The notes under the pieces: model-generated
Told to the model about the DNA's origin: nothing
Seen by the model: only the letters and a program-made list of their open reading frames with translations
Databases searched by the model: none
Assembly: GCF_017875835.1 (NCBI RefSeq)
Contig: NZ_JAGING010000001.1
Coordinates: 2,170,001-2,234,000, forward strand
Direction of reading: 5' to 3'
DNA length: 64,000 nucleotides
Source: Psychrobacter sp. PL19
GTDB taxonomy: Bacteria; Pseudomonadota; Gammaproteobacteria; Pseudomonadales; Moraxellaceae
Program-made: the position numbers and the translations under genes
Part shown: positions 45,216 to 53,432 of the stretch, piece after piece
Position numbering within the stretch: position 1 is the first letter of the stretch
Layout: each line of letters opens with the position of its first letter

Positions 45216-46496
45216 ATGACTGTCAACAGTATAAATGATATCAATAAACTTGAATTCCGAGATAAAGATTATTCAGTCAGTATTTCAGGCATCTCTGGTT
45301 TAAGTGTTCGTATCTACCCAAATGGCAAAAAAGAATACTACCTTCGTTATTCTCATCCAAACATTGACGGTAAGCGACCTAGAATGATGCTTGGCAAGAT
45401 CGATGAGATTAGTTTGTATGAGGTTAAGTATAAAGCAGAGTCCATACTTAACCTGGTCTCAAAGGGTACTGATCCCAAGGCCCTACACCAACAAGAACAA
45501 GTCAATAAATACGCCCATCTAAAAAATGCCACGTTTGCTGAGGTTGCGCAAGCCTGGAGAAATAACAAGATAGCGAGTCGCCATCAAGGTAAATCTAAAA
45601 ATGTCTCGTTCAGTGCGTCGACCCTCAAATTTTGGGATTTGTGTCTAGGATATATGTGTCGTGAAATTGGCGACTTAAGAATGAATGATATTACTAGCGA
45701 GATTATACTGAATGTATGTGAGACTATTCAAAATAATGAAAACCAAGCGACCTTCGTTGGCGCAAGTACCCGACTTTATACTGAAAAAGTATTTTCATTC
45801 GCTGTAGCGCGAGGATTATGTAATAAAAATGTGGCTATTGATACGCGCGGTGAGCTTGCGCCTGCCAATTCAGGCAATCATTTACCCGCCATTACTAAAC
45901 CTGACCAGTTTGCGACCCTATTAAACGATATGTCCGCATTCAAAAACGCGAGCAAGATTACGCTAGAAGCAATGAATTTGCTCCCTTATATGTTTGTACG
46001 TAGTATCGATTTGCGGTCTATGCGCTGGCAGGATATAGATTGGGATAATAAACTATGGGAGTTCTCCCCTACTAAAGGCGAAGGTCGTGAAGATATGGTA
46101 TCGCACTTGGTTGTACCACTGGCCACTCAGGTAATTGCGCGTTTACGAGCAATGCAATCAGTCACAGGTCATAAAGAGCATGTATTTGCATCGATGCGCG
46201 CATCAAGGAATTCTTATATTAGTAAAGCAACACTAGTGCAGATATTTCATAGACTTGGATACAAAGACGTGCAGTGTGCCCATGGATTTCGGGCATCAGC
46301 CAAAACCTTACTCATGGAACAATCTGAATTACGCTATTCGGACATCGTAACAGAGTTACAGCTAGGTCATAGAATAAAAGACACGCATGGTGGTGCTTAC
46401 AACAGACTGGATGAAATAGATACTAGAGTACAAATGATGCAGGATTGGGCAGACTATATAGATGAGCTCCGAAATTATTCTAAAAAATCACCATAG
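45216..46496 (+). CDS. Tyrosine recombinase, P4-type integrase
   Basis: 426 residues. The N-terminal arm-binding DUF4102-type part (LSVRIYPNGKKEYYLRYSHP) is followed by a core-binding domain. The catalytic residues are visible: R in VRSIDLRSMRWQDID, HGFRASAKTLL (H-x-x-R), LGHRIKD (H) and the nucleophile tyrosine in HGGAYNRLDE. The length and motifs look intact. It marks an integrated element, but no tRNA target is in view and the cargo is small. The ribosome site is weak. Confidence 0.92.
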   Translation: MTVNSINDINKLEFRDKDYSVSISGISGLSVRIYPNGKKEYYLRYSHPNIDGKRPRMMLGKIDEISLYEVKYKAESILNLVSKGTDPKALHQQEQVNKYAHLKNATFAEVAQAWRNNKIASRHQGKSKNVSFSASTLKFWDLCLGYMCREIGDLRMNDITSEIILNVCETIQNNENQATFVGASTRLYTEKVFSFAVARGLCNKNVAIDTRGELAPANSGNHLPAITKPDQFATLLNDMSAFKNASKITLEAMNLLPYMFVRSIDLRSMRWQDIDWDNKLWEFSPTKGEGREDMVSHLVVPLATQVIARLRAMQSVTGHKEHVFASMRASRNSYISKATLVQIFHRLGYKDVQCAHGFRASAKTLLMEQSELRYSDIVTELQLGHRIKDTHGGAYNRLDEIDTRVQMMQDWADYIDELRNYSKKSP

Positions 46497-46760
46497 TGTT
46501 TAGCAAAAAACACCAATGCGTTGTGGGCACTCAGTGATCAATTCAATCATTCTCAATTAACTTTAAGTTAGCATTTTTATTATTACTTAGATTGACATAT
46601 GAAGTGCAGTTTCAAAAAGAAGGGGGAAAATAGGCCTAGATACGCTAGCATTAAAGCTATTACTCACTGATTTAGCGTACGTCATAACAGCTCTGCTATT
46701 AGTAATGCATAGCGCTATTACGACGTACACAGATTTTGGCAATAGTCATAAAATGATAGA
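46497..46760. other. Gap after the integrase
   Basis: 264 bases. An imperfect inverted repeat (GTACGTC near 46676 and GACGTAC near 46722) may be a terminator or an attachment-related structure. No gene seen. Confidence 0.4.
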
Positions 46761-47330
46761 TTAGCGAGCAAAACGTTCATTGACCTCATCTTTGCTAAAG
46801 GTTGCCGGGTCAAAATCATTACCACTGTCTAGGCCAAGCCAATCTAGCATATTGGCATGATCTTCGTGAGTTTCGTCTGCCATTACCTGCTGCAGATAGT
46901 CATAACCACCGATTCCTCCGATATCTTCAGGAGGACAGGCACGCCGACCAGCAATGCAAATAGGCAGGGATAGCTTCTTATCTGTGGGCAATATCTTTTC
47001 AAGTTCGATAACATGAACCCAGCCATCACCCATGTCATATTCATACATTAATTTGTCTTTTTCCTCTTTTAAAAATAAGGAAATAGGTTTGCCCATCTCA
47101 TATTCTTGTCCTTCCCATAGCTCACCAAATTCAGGGTTATACTGTACATAGGTAGACTGTTTATGATAAAACTGGTGCAAATGGCTGTTGTCCCAACCCA
47201 TAGCCTCTTGGATAATAACGTGCAAATCGTCAAGATGGTAACGACTGTCAATCAGAACTCTTCGCCAAATCGGAGGTTTACTCCATTGCAGAGTAATTTT
47301 AATTTGATAGGTTTGTTTTTTTTGGCTCAT
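46761..47330 (-). CDS. Plasmid pRiA4b ORF-3 family protein
   Basis: 189 residues. YQIKITLQWSKPPIWRRVLI, IIQEAMGWDNSHLHQF and YEYDMGDGWVHVIELE are the family signature. Later CIAGRRACPPEDIGG and MLDWLG also match. The family is widespread on plasmids and mobile islands and has no proven function. The start is placed at the ATG 47330; the longer frame begins with TTG and adds residues not seen in the family. Its position next to the integrase suggests element cargo. Confidence 0.88.
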   Translation of the reverse strand: MSQKKQTYQIKITLQWSKPPIWRRVLIDSRYHLDDLHVIIQEAMGWDNSHLHQFYHKQSTYVQYNPEFGELWEGQEYEMGKPISLFLKEEKDKLMYEYDMGDGWVHVIELEKILPTDKKLSLPICIAGRRACPPEDIGGIGGYDYLQQVMADETHEDHANMLDWLGLDSGNDFDPATFSKDEVNERFAR

Positions 47331-47589
47331 TGATTTACTCACTGTTAGTTGAGAAACTTTAAATCCTTTAAAAGGGACGCTTATAAAATAGAAGTAAGCC
47401 AAGAATATCTAATTTAGTCATTCTAAGCGAATAGTTTTGACCAAATAGCAGCAAAAAAGAGTCCTGTCCAACTGCGCGCATAGCTCTTGTCTTGCGGACG
47501 GGCAAAGCAGTGCTTTGCTTACTCTGTCCTCAGGGCTGATGCTACAACCGCGCCATACTGTGTAACACACTTTAGCTAAGTCATCTGCA

Positions 47590-47728
47590 TTATCGTCGAT
47601 TTTCCTCTTCCCTGAAATACTCATAAGTAATATTAGACGCTTCTATTTGTTGTGCTGTCGGTATTTCTTTTAGATCAGATTTTAGATCAGAGTCAGCTTG
47701 CTCAGTGCTGTTATTAACAGAGCTTTCT
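47590..47728 (-). pseudogene. C-terminal fragment related to the membrane protein at 53.4-54.3 kb
   Basis: The frame ends SNITYEYFREEENRR and a stop. The neighbouring gene at 53433 ends SNITYEDFREEAQD plus seven more residues. Upstream residues (SDLKSDLKEIPTAQQ) also resemble that protein's acidic tail. There is no start codon, and the fragment overlaps the 3' end of the EamA gene. It looks like the tail of a lost paralogue. Confidence 0.65.
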
Positions 47729-48664
47729 ACCCAGCCCCATCTTCACATTTGCCAGTAATAATCCTGATAAGATCAACACCATCGCTAGCATCTTCCACCA
47801 TGTCACCACTTCCCCTGTGAGCAGCACTGACGTTGCCATACCGAATATCGGCACCAGTAGCGCAAACGGCATAACCTTGGAGGCAGTATTTTGACTCAGT
47901 AAATACGCCCACAGCCCAAAGCCAATAAGAGTTGAGGTGTACACGATAAATCCAAGCGCCAACCAAGACTTGAGCGATGCCTCCATAAACGTCGCCAACT
48001 GCCATGCGCCGGTTTCAAACATGAGGGACGATAGGGTCAAAATCACACAAGCGATCAGGCCACCCCATACCACCAATGCTAGGGCAGACAACGCAGATGC
48101 CTTATTCTTCCCAGTGGTAGGCGAGACAATAGACACGCCAGATCCCTGCTGCGTTGCTTTTATAGCGGCTTGCGTTGACGCCTGCTTTGATGCAATGTTG
48201 CCAAAGCTCCAGCCTATTGCCGCAATCAAAATACAGACAAACCCAACCAAAGGCATGTCACCGCCAAGGTTTAGCAGGATCACACCCAACCCCAACATAC
48301 CGATCAACATACCGATGACCTGTATGCGACTCATTGCCTCCCCCAAGATGACATACGCCAGTAATACGGTGATAAAAACCTGAAGTTGTAGTAATAGTGC
48401 GGTCAACCCTGCCGACGCCCCCAAATGCATGGCGGTGAATACAAAGGCATACTGCATGACAAAGGTACCAATGGCATAGATAAATAACGTACGGTTAAAC
48501 TTGGGCGGCTTGAGAAACAAAACCAGTGGCACGGCGGTAAAGAAAAAACGCAAGGCTGTAAGCATCAGCGGTGGAAAGCTTTCAAGCCCCCACGCAATAA
48601 AGGTAAAGTTCACGCCCCAAATAAAGGTAACCAGTACAGCTAATGCGGTGTGTAAAGGGGTCAT
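47714..48664 (-). CDS. EamA-family (DMT) exporter
   Basis: 316 residues with about ten hydrophobic segments in two EamA repeats. VTFIWGVNFTFIAWGLESFPPLMLTALRF resembles the start of E. coli EamA, which exports O-acetylserine and cysteine. A hydrophilic insert of about 25 residues (QASTQAAIKATQQGSG) splits the middle. The C-terminal end GLGRKLC abuts the gene fragment at 47.7 kb, so the last residues may have been altered by a rearrangement. The substrate is unproven. Confidence 0.85.
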   Translation of the reverse strand: MTPLHTALAVLVTFIWGVNFTFIAWGLESFPPLMLTALRFFFTAVPLVLFLKPPKFNRTLFIYAIGTFVMQYAFVFTAMHLGASAGLTALLLQLQVFITVLLAYVILGEAMSRIQVIGMLIGMLGLGVILLNLGGDMPLVGFVCILIAAIGWSFGNIASKQASTQAAIKATQQGSGVSIVSPTTGKNKASALSALALVVWGGLIACVILTLSSLMFETGAWQLATFMEASLKSWLALGFIVYTSTLIGFGLWAYLLSQNTASKVMPFALLVPIFGMATSVLLTGEVVTWWKMLAMVLILSGLLLANVKMGLGRKLC

Positions 48665-48975
48665 ATCGTTGGCCTAGAAAATCATGACTAATTAGTAGAT
48701 TTATTAATTGGTTGGGTTATAGTGAAGTTCATATAACACTGATATGGTATTAGCCTCCCTCACAGTGCTCTTATGGGTCTCGTCTGGTCTATAGTAGCTT
48801 ATGTGGTCTATTCGAGATTAACAGCTCTCAAGGAGTTCGACCTATAGTGTGTATTCGGCTGTTAATACTCTCTTGTATTTAGTTTTCTATAACAGTTGCA
48901 GCTGACTTGACGCTCATCATCATAAGCCTTGTGCCATGCTATGTCTTTGCTGTAGTTTTTCTAACGATTGTCACC
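48665..48975. other. Gap between eamA and chrA
   Basis: About 310 bases that should hold the eamA promoter. No gene or clear terminator seen. Confidence 0.4.
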
Positions 48976-50184
48976 TCATAATGTTAGTAGCCATCCAGCG
49001 GCTCCGCAATTCATAACCACCAGCCAAGCAGGTAATTTCCAGAACATCAAGGCAACTAGAGCAATTAATGCCAGACCAAAATCTTTTGCTTCAACAATGG
49101 CGCTTGTCCATACAGGCTGATAAAGCGCTGCCAGTAGCAAACCGACGACTGCAGCATTAACACCAGACAGGGCGGCTCGTGTCCGCAAATTTTGGCGTAG
49201 ACCTTCCCAAAATGGTAGGGCACCCATAACCAACAAAAAGGATGGCGCAAAGATGGCTATTAAGCAAATCATACCTCCCAACCAGCTACTGGGCGCTTGG
49301 TTCATCGAACTCCCAAGAAATGCAGAGAAGGTGAATAAAGGCCCTGGAACTGCTTGCGTGGCCCCGTAACCTGCCAAGAAAGTATCATTACTGAGCCAAC
49401 CAGCCGGAATAACCTCAGCTTGTAACAAGGGTAACACCACATGCCCACCACCAAACACTAATGATCCTGCACGAAAGAAGGTATCTACCATAGAGAGGGT
49501 GTGACTTGGGTACAATGCAGTCAGCAGTGGCAAGCCAATTAGCAATGAGAAAAATAAGAACAACCAAAAAACCCCAGTCCGACGTCTGATAGTAATAGGA
49601 AGCGGGTCATGAGCAATCACCTTTTCAGGTTTAAATAATACCAGTCCAATAATGGCAGCAATAGCAATGACGATCACTTGGCCTAATGCAGAGGGTACTA
49701 ACAGCACAAAACAAGCGGCCAGCGCCATGATAGAGACTCGCGCAACATCGGTGCAGAGATTTCGACCCATACCCCATACCGCTTGTGCAACCACCGCCAC
49801 CGCTGCTACTTTTAAACCCTGTAGTACGCCAGGTGGAATAATATCCCCATAACTGGTAATACCCATAGCAAATAAAATAAGCGCTATGGCAGAGGGCAAG
49901 GTAAACCCAGTCCAAGCAGCGAGAGCGCCAGTATATCCCGCTCGAGATAGCCCTATGGCGATGCCGACTTGACTGCTTGCTGGTCCTGGTAAAAACTGGC
50001 AAAGTGCGACTAAGTCGGCATAGCTGTTCTCAGTTAGCCATTGTCGTCGTATCACAAATTCATCACGAAAATAGCCCAAATGAGCGACGGGACCACCAAA
50101 TGAGGTTAGACCCAATCTAAGGAAAATAAGAAAAACAGCCCATGCTGACCTACTTTCAATATTATGACTATTATGATATGCCAC
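48976..50184 (-). CDS. chrA: Chromate efflux transporter ChrA
   Basis: 402 residues, two homologous membrane halves. The N-half has LRLGLTSFGGPVAHLGYF and LCQFLPGPASSQVGI; the C-half has FRAGSLVFGGGHVVLPLL and AVPGPLFTFSAFLG. These are the paired signatures of long-chain CHR proteins, which expel chromate (a sulfate mimic). GAGGAGAG precedes the start. No ChrB regulator is near. A palindrome just upstream may be an operator. Confidence 0.93.
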   Translation of the reverse strand: MAYHNSHNIESRSAWAVFLIFLRLGLTSFGGPVAHLGYFRDEFVIRRQWLTENSYADLVALCQFLPGPASSQVGIAIGLSRAGYTGALAAWTGFTLPSAIALILFAMGITSYGDIIPPGVLQGLKVAAVAVVAQAVWGMGRNLCTDVARVSIMALAACFVLLVPSALGQVIVIAIAAIIGLVLFKPEKVIAHDPLPITIRRRTGVFWLFLFFSLLIGLPLLTALYPSHTLSMVDTFFRAGSLVFGGGHVVLPLLQAEVIPAGWLSNDTFLAGYGATQAVPGPLFTFSAFLGSSMNQAPSSWLGGMICLIAIFAPSFLLVMGALPFWEGLRQNLRTRAALSGVNAAVVGLLLAALYQPVWTSAIVEAKDFGLALIALVALMFWKLPAWLVVMNCGAAGWLLTL

Positions 50185-50211
50185 GACTGACTCTCCTCGG
50201 CAGATTCTCTT

Positions 50212-50232
50212 AATTATCGAAATACGATAATT
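50212..50232. promoter_or_regulatory. Palindromic operator candidate upstream of chrA
   Basis: AATTATCG, AAATA, CGATAATT: 8-bp perfect arms, 28 bases before the chrA start. The shape fits an ArsR- or MarR-type repressor site. Confidence 0.55.
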
Positions 50233-50337
50233 TACCTAGGTTATGATGATGTGTCTATCTTTTACTGGAATTGTTTAGTGTGATACCTGTATGGATGGCA
50301 TGATCAGATCGAAAAATGTAATAACAGCAATACTTAC

Positions 50338-50425
50338 AGTCATATCTCAAATAGCTAGCAGTCATATCTCAAATAGCTAGCAGTCATATCTCAAATAGCT
50401 AGCAGTCATATCTCAAATAGCTAGC
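50338..50425. repeat. Four perfect tandem copies of a 22-bp unit
   Basis: Each unit begins AGTCATATCTCAAA and ends TAGCTAGC; copies start at 50338, 50360, 50382 and 50404 with no mismatch. Each unit carries the palindrome GCTAGC at the boundary. 22 bp is close to two helical turns. Confidence 0.98.
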
Positions 50426-50538
50426 TTTGCTAAATGTACTTAGTAGTATACTTGTAAGGGATTGTTCAAGCTGATTTGAAATTTCAGCCATTAGGTGACA
50501 CGATGTTAATTAATGACAGACGACTTGAGGAGTAATCT

Positions 50539-50667
50539 ATAAAAATTGATAGATCTATACTACGAGCAATAGCAGCCTGTGTTTTGATTGTTGGACTGAC
50601 AGCTGCCGTCATAATTATCCTTAACCTGATGCCAACTAATAGCAGTATTTTATCTAATACCTTCTAA
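50539..50667 (+). CDS. Small membrane protein ORF with ATA in start position
   Basis: 42 codons: KIDRSILRAIAACVLIV, then a hydrophobic segment ending IIILNLMPTNSS and a TAA stop. GAGGAG lies exactly six bases before the ATA codon, and a hairpin terminator follows the stop, so the frame is bracketed like a real gene. No ATG, GTG or TTG is available in frame before the membrane segment. Either ATA is used as a rare start or the start was lost by mutation of ATG. No family recognised. Predicted single-span protein with a basic N-terminus. Confidence 0.5.
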   Translation: MKIDRSILRAIAACVLIVGLTAAVIIILNLMPTNSSILSNTF

Positions 50668-50687
50668 CGGAAACTACTTTTGAAATT

Positions 50688-50711
50688 AAAGCCTAAATAA
50701 GGCTTTTTTTG
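50688..50711 (+). terminator. Terminator after the small membrane ORF
   Basis: AAAGCCT, AAATA, AGGC then T7. Confidence 0.8.
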
Positions 50712-51035
50712 TGCCCATTAATTGTATTTGGCGGTCAAGTGAGTAGTCGAACTGTAATCTGTGATCATTGATTAGGGTATGATGCGAGCCATAAAATCGT
50801 TGTCAACAGTGACCATAGCGAGCTCATCGCTATTATTGCTTACAGCAGGCCACACTTCTTCCTACCCATCTACTAACATTAAGCGAGTTATGTCATTGCC
50901 TGCTTATGTATTATTCACATTCAGTCTCTATTCATCCTTCATATTTAATTGATTTTAGGCTACCTCTATATGTAGTGGCATAATAAACTTGGACAGTGTT
51001 TAAGAGGCTATACTAACCCAAAGAAGGAAAATAGT

Positions 51036-51347
51036 ATGACCAACAAACGCAATCAATATACCCGAGAGTTTAAGTTAGAAGCCATCAGCTTAGTCACTGA
51101 TCACAAACGTAAAATACCTGATGTGGCCAGCTCACTTGGTATTGGCAAATCCACCTTGCAGAAATGGCTGAGTCAATACCATCAAGAAATAAATGGTCAA
51201 GCACCTAAAGCTGGTAATGCGTTAACTGACGAGCAACGCGAGCTTCAAGAGCTGCGTAAAGAGAATAAGCGTTTGAGGATGGAACGCGATATATTAAAAA
51301 AGGCTTCTGCTCTGCTGGCGTTGGACAGTCTGAACGGCTATCGCTGA
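51036..51347 (+). CDS. IS3-family transposase OrfA
   Basis: 103 residues. The helix-turn-helix YTREFKLEAISLVTDH to GKSTLQKWLSQY binds the IS ends; a leucine-zipper-like stretch ELRKENKRLRMERDILKKA follows. The slippery sequence A AAA AAG at 51296-51302 lies near the end and would allow a -1 shift into orfB to make the full transposase. AAGGAAAAT precedes the ATG. Confidence 0.93.
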   Translation: MTNKRNQYTREFKLEAISLVTDHKRKIPDVASSLGIGKSTLQKWLSQYHQEINGQAPKAGNALTDEQRELQELRKENKRLRMERDILKKASALLALDSLNGYR

Positions 51348-51376
51348 TCAGCCAGCTTGCAGAGCAAGACGAACAG

Positions 51377-52225
51377 ATGAGTAAAAGCCAACTTTGCAGG
51401 CTATTTGGTGTGATTAAGAGCAGTTACTACTATAGACTAAAGCCACAGGCCATCAGTCTTGACACTGTCAAAACCAAAGCCTTAATACGCCAAATATTCA
51501 ACGACTCAAAGTACTCAGCAGGAGCTCGCAGCATTGCAGCCATACTAATGAATGAGCATAACATCAAGCTGTCACGTTATATGGTAGGTAAACTTATGAG
51601 CAGCATGGGGCTTAAAAGCTGTCAGTTAAAGACGCATAAATACAAGCATGCTGACGAGGCGCACAAAACCCATGGGAACTTATTGAACCGTAACTTTAGC
51701 CCATCAGCGCCCAATCAAGTCTGGACGGGCGATGTAACTTATGTTCGCATCAAAGGTGGCTGGTGCTATTTAGCGGTGGTTTTAGATTTGTATGCTCGGC
51801 GTGTGGTGGGATTTGCCGTATCAGAATCCCCTGACAGTGTGCTGACCGCTAAAGCCCTGCAAATGGCATACCACAGCAGACTTAAACCCAGTGGTATGCT
51901 GTTTCATTCCGATCAGGGAACCCATTATACCAGTAAGAAATTCGCTGAATCCGTGGCGAGTTGTAATGGCATGACGCAAAGCATGAGTCGAAAAGGTAAC
52001 TGTTGGGACAATGCCCCAACTGAAAGGTTCTTCAGGAGCTTTAAAACAGAATGGATGCCAAAGGGCGGTTATGAGAATATCGCTGAGGCTAAAAGTGCCA
52101 TTATTGATTATATTTGGGGCTACTATCAAACCGTGAGACCTCACCGTTTTAACGATTATTTGTCACCGCTAGAAAAAGAGAAACGTTACTTTAATCAAAA
52201 CCTCTTATCAGGTGTCCTAAATTAG
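51377..52225 (+). CDS. IS3-family transposase OrfB (DDE catalytic part)
   Basis: 282 residues counted from an internal ATG. The frame is open upstream to the slippery site at 51302 (KGFCSAGVGQSERL), so the natural product is an OrfAB fusion. Catalytic residues are D in WTGDVTYV, D in FHSDQGTHY and E in NAPTERFFRSFK, the DDE triad with the usual spacing. The C-terminal RPHRFNDYLSP is typical. Confidence 0.93.
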   Translation: MSKSQLCRLFGVIKSSYYYRLKPQAISLDTVKTKALIRQIFNDSKYSAGARSIAAILMNEHNIKLSRYMVGKLMSSMGLKSCQLKTHKYKHADEAHKTHGNLLNRNFSPSAPNQVWTGDVTYVRIKGGWCYLAVVLDLYARRVVGFAVSESPDSVLTAKALQMAYHSRLKPSGMLFHSDQGTHYTSKKFAESVASCNGMTQSMSRKGNCWDNAPTERFFRSFKTEWMPKGGYENIAEAKSAIIDYIWGYYQTVRPHRFNDYLSPLEKEKRYFNQNLLSGVLN

Positions 52226-52311
52226 TTGACCACTACAATATTACATAAAAAAATATGTAGTCTAACAAGATACTTTCTTATTGACTTGTAACATATGCGT
52301 GTTAACCTGAG

Positions 52312-52460
52312 CATTCTTTGGGGAGTAGCCTGCTTTCGTTCTACGAAAGAGTTCGTGTCAACACGCTTGGCCATATGCCATGGTACGAACACCTCTCGGT
52401 TGGCGAGACCATCGATATATTCACACTGCAGGTCGGGGGTGTGAGTATGTCGTGGACTCT
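52312..52460 (+). ncRNA. yybP-ykoY manganese riboswitch
   Basis: CTTTGGGGAGTAGCC (52316-52330) and GGTTGGCGAGACC (52398-52410) are the two conserved loops of the yybP-ykoY aptamer, separated by a stem-forming stretch with TTTCG and CGAAA. The element is directly before mntP, its classical target. Mn2+ would dock the two loops and turn on the exporter. Exact ends are estimated. Confidence 0.85.
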
Positions 52461-52483
52461 ATACTCGACCTGAGAAGATAACA

Positions 52484-53056
52484 ATGAACCCTGTAGCCCT
52501 TCTGTTACTTGCTCTCTCTATGTCTACTGATGCCTTCTCTGTGGCAATTAGTAAAGGCGCAAGCCTCAAAAATCCTCGTTTCACCGAAGCTTTAAGAATA
52601 GGCCTTATTTTTGGTACTATTGAAGCTATCACGCCCATTATTGGTTGGTTCATCGGCCATTCAACAGCTTCTTTGGTAGACGCTTCTTTTGTCGAAGCAT
52701 GGGATCATTGGATAGCGTTCACTATACTCGTCGTTCTCGGTCTGCATATGATTTATGAAGGTTTGAAGCCAAGTAGCGCAAAGGCAGAAGTACCGTCAAG
52801 GCACTCTTCCTTTAAACTTGCTGTAACCGCATTCGGCACCAGCATTGATGCAATGGCTATAGGTGTTAGTCTAGCGTTTATAGAGGTCAGTATTTTACTG
52901 GCAGCGGGTCTTATTGGTCTGGCTACTACAATAATGGTCACTTTAGGCGTCATGCTGGGGAAAGTATTGGGTTCACTACTCGGTCATAAGACTGAAATAT
53001 TTGGTGGGCTAATGCTAATCGCTATCGGTGGGTGGATTCTGTCCAGCCACCTCTAA
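52484..53056 (+). CDS. mntP: Manganese efflux protein MntP
   Basis: 190 residues with six hydrophobic segments. The acidic membrane motifs STDAFSVAISKGA (helix 1) and FGTSIDAMAIGVSLAF (helix 4) are the metal-binding repeats of the family. It exports excess Mn2+. The riboswitch upstream gives direct metal control. It lies just after the IS but with an intact leader. Confidence 0.93.
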   Translation: MNPVALLLLALSMSTDAFSVAISKGASLKNPRFTEALRIGLIFGTIEAITPIIGWFIGHSTASLVDASFVEAWDHWIAFTILVVLGLHMIYEGLKPSSAKAEVPSRHSSFKLAVTAFGTSIDAMAIGVSLAFIEVSILLAAGLIGLATTIMVTLGVMLGKVLGSLLGHKTEIFGGLMLIAIGGWILSSHL

Positions 53057-53085
53057 TTGCAAAACTTTATACGCGACTTGATAGT

Positions 53086-53210
53086 TTAGTCTTCTTTACG
53101 AGCCTCTTTGATTTTCTTAACAGCCGCATCCGTCAAGTCAGCCGCCTTGTCAGCCACTGGCCCAACGATATCTTTTGCTTTATTTATGGTAGGTTCTTTT
53201 GAGTATACCT
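53086..53210 (-). pseudogene. C-terminal fragment of a small alanine/lysine-rich protein
   Basis: About 40 codons: INKAKDIVGPVADKAADL, then KKIKEARKED and a stop. The helical A/K/D pattern is like the tails of YtxH-type stress proteins. No start codon exists before an upstream in-frame stop near 53247. I read it as a leftover. The rest of 53211-53432 has no gene. Confidence 0.4.
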
Positions 53211-53432
53211 CAACGGAACCACTCCATTACACCGCTATACCTAATCTGGACTTAGTGGTTTCCTTAAAATTTATGTGAAAATCTGGATTTAAGCGATAAG
53301 TCAGTGATAAATATTGCACTCCCTTTTACTTATTACTTACAAAGCCACTTTTGCCCCAGCCATTATGATTTTTTAGAACTAAAGTACGATGCAAACATGT
53401 AGTTGTGGATCATGCTTTAGCCAAAGCTCACT

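Larger units (their letters stand above)
50971..52237 (+). mobile_element. Complete IS3-family insertion sequence
   Basis: 1267 bp. Ends are TGTAGTGG at 50971 and CCACTACA at 52237, with imperfect terminal repeats extending about 30 bases (left AACTTGGACA, right TGTCCTAAATT). It is flanked on both sides by ATA, a 3-bp target duplication. It carries orfA and orfB in overlapping frames with a slippery A6G. All parts look intact, so it may be active. Confidence 0.93.

Noticed and set aside
44440..46760. tRNA gene as integrase target
   Set aside because: I looked for a cloverleaf and conserved TTCGA-type arms on both sides of the integrase and could not find one.
47418..47624. 68-codon frame on minus between the pRiA4b-like gene and eamA
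   Set aside because: Its codons run across the better-supported tail fragment at 47590 in another frame, and the short inverted repeat GCAAAGCA/TGCTTTGC inside suggests non-coding DNA.
50338..50425. CRISPR array
   Set aside because: The four units are directly adjacent with no spacers and no cas genes are present.
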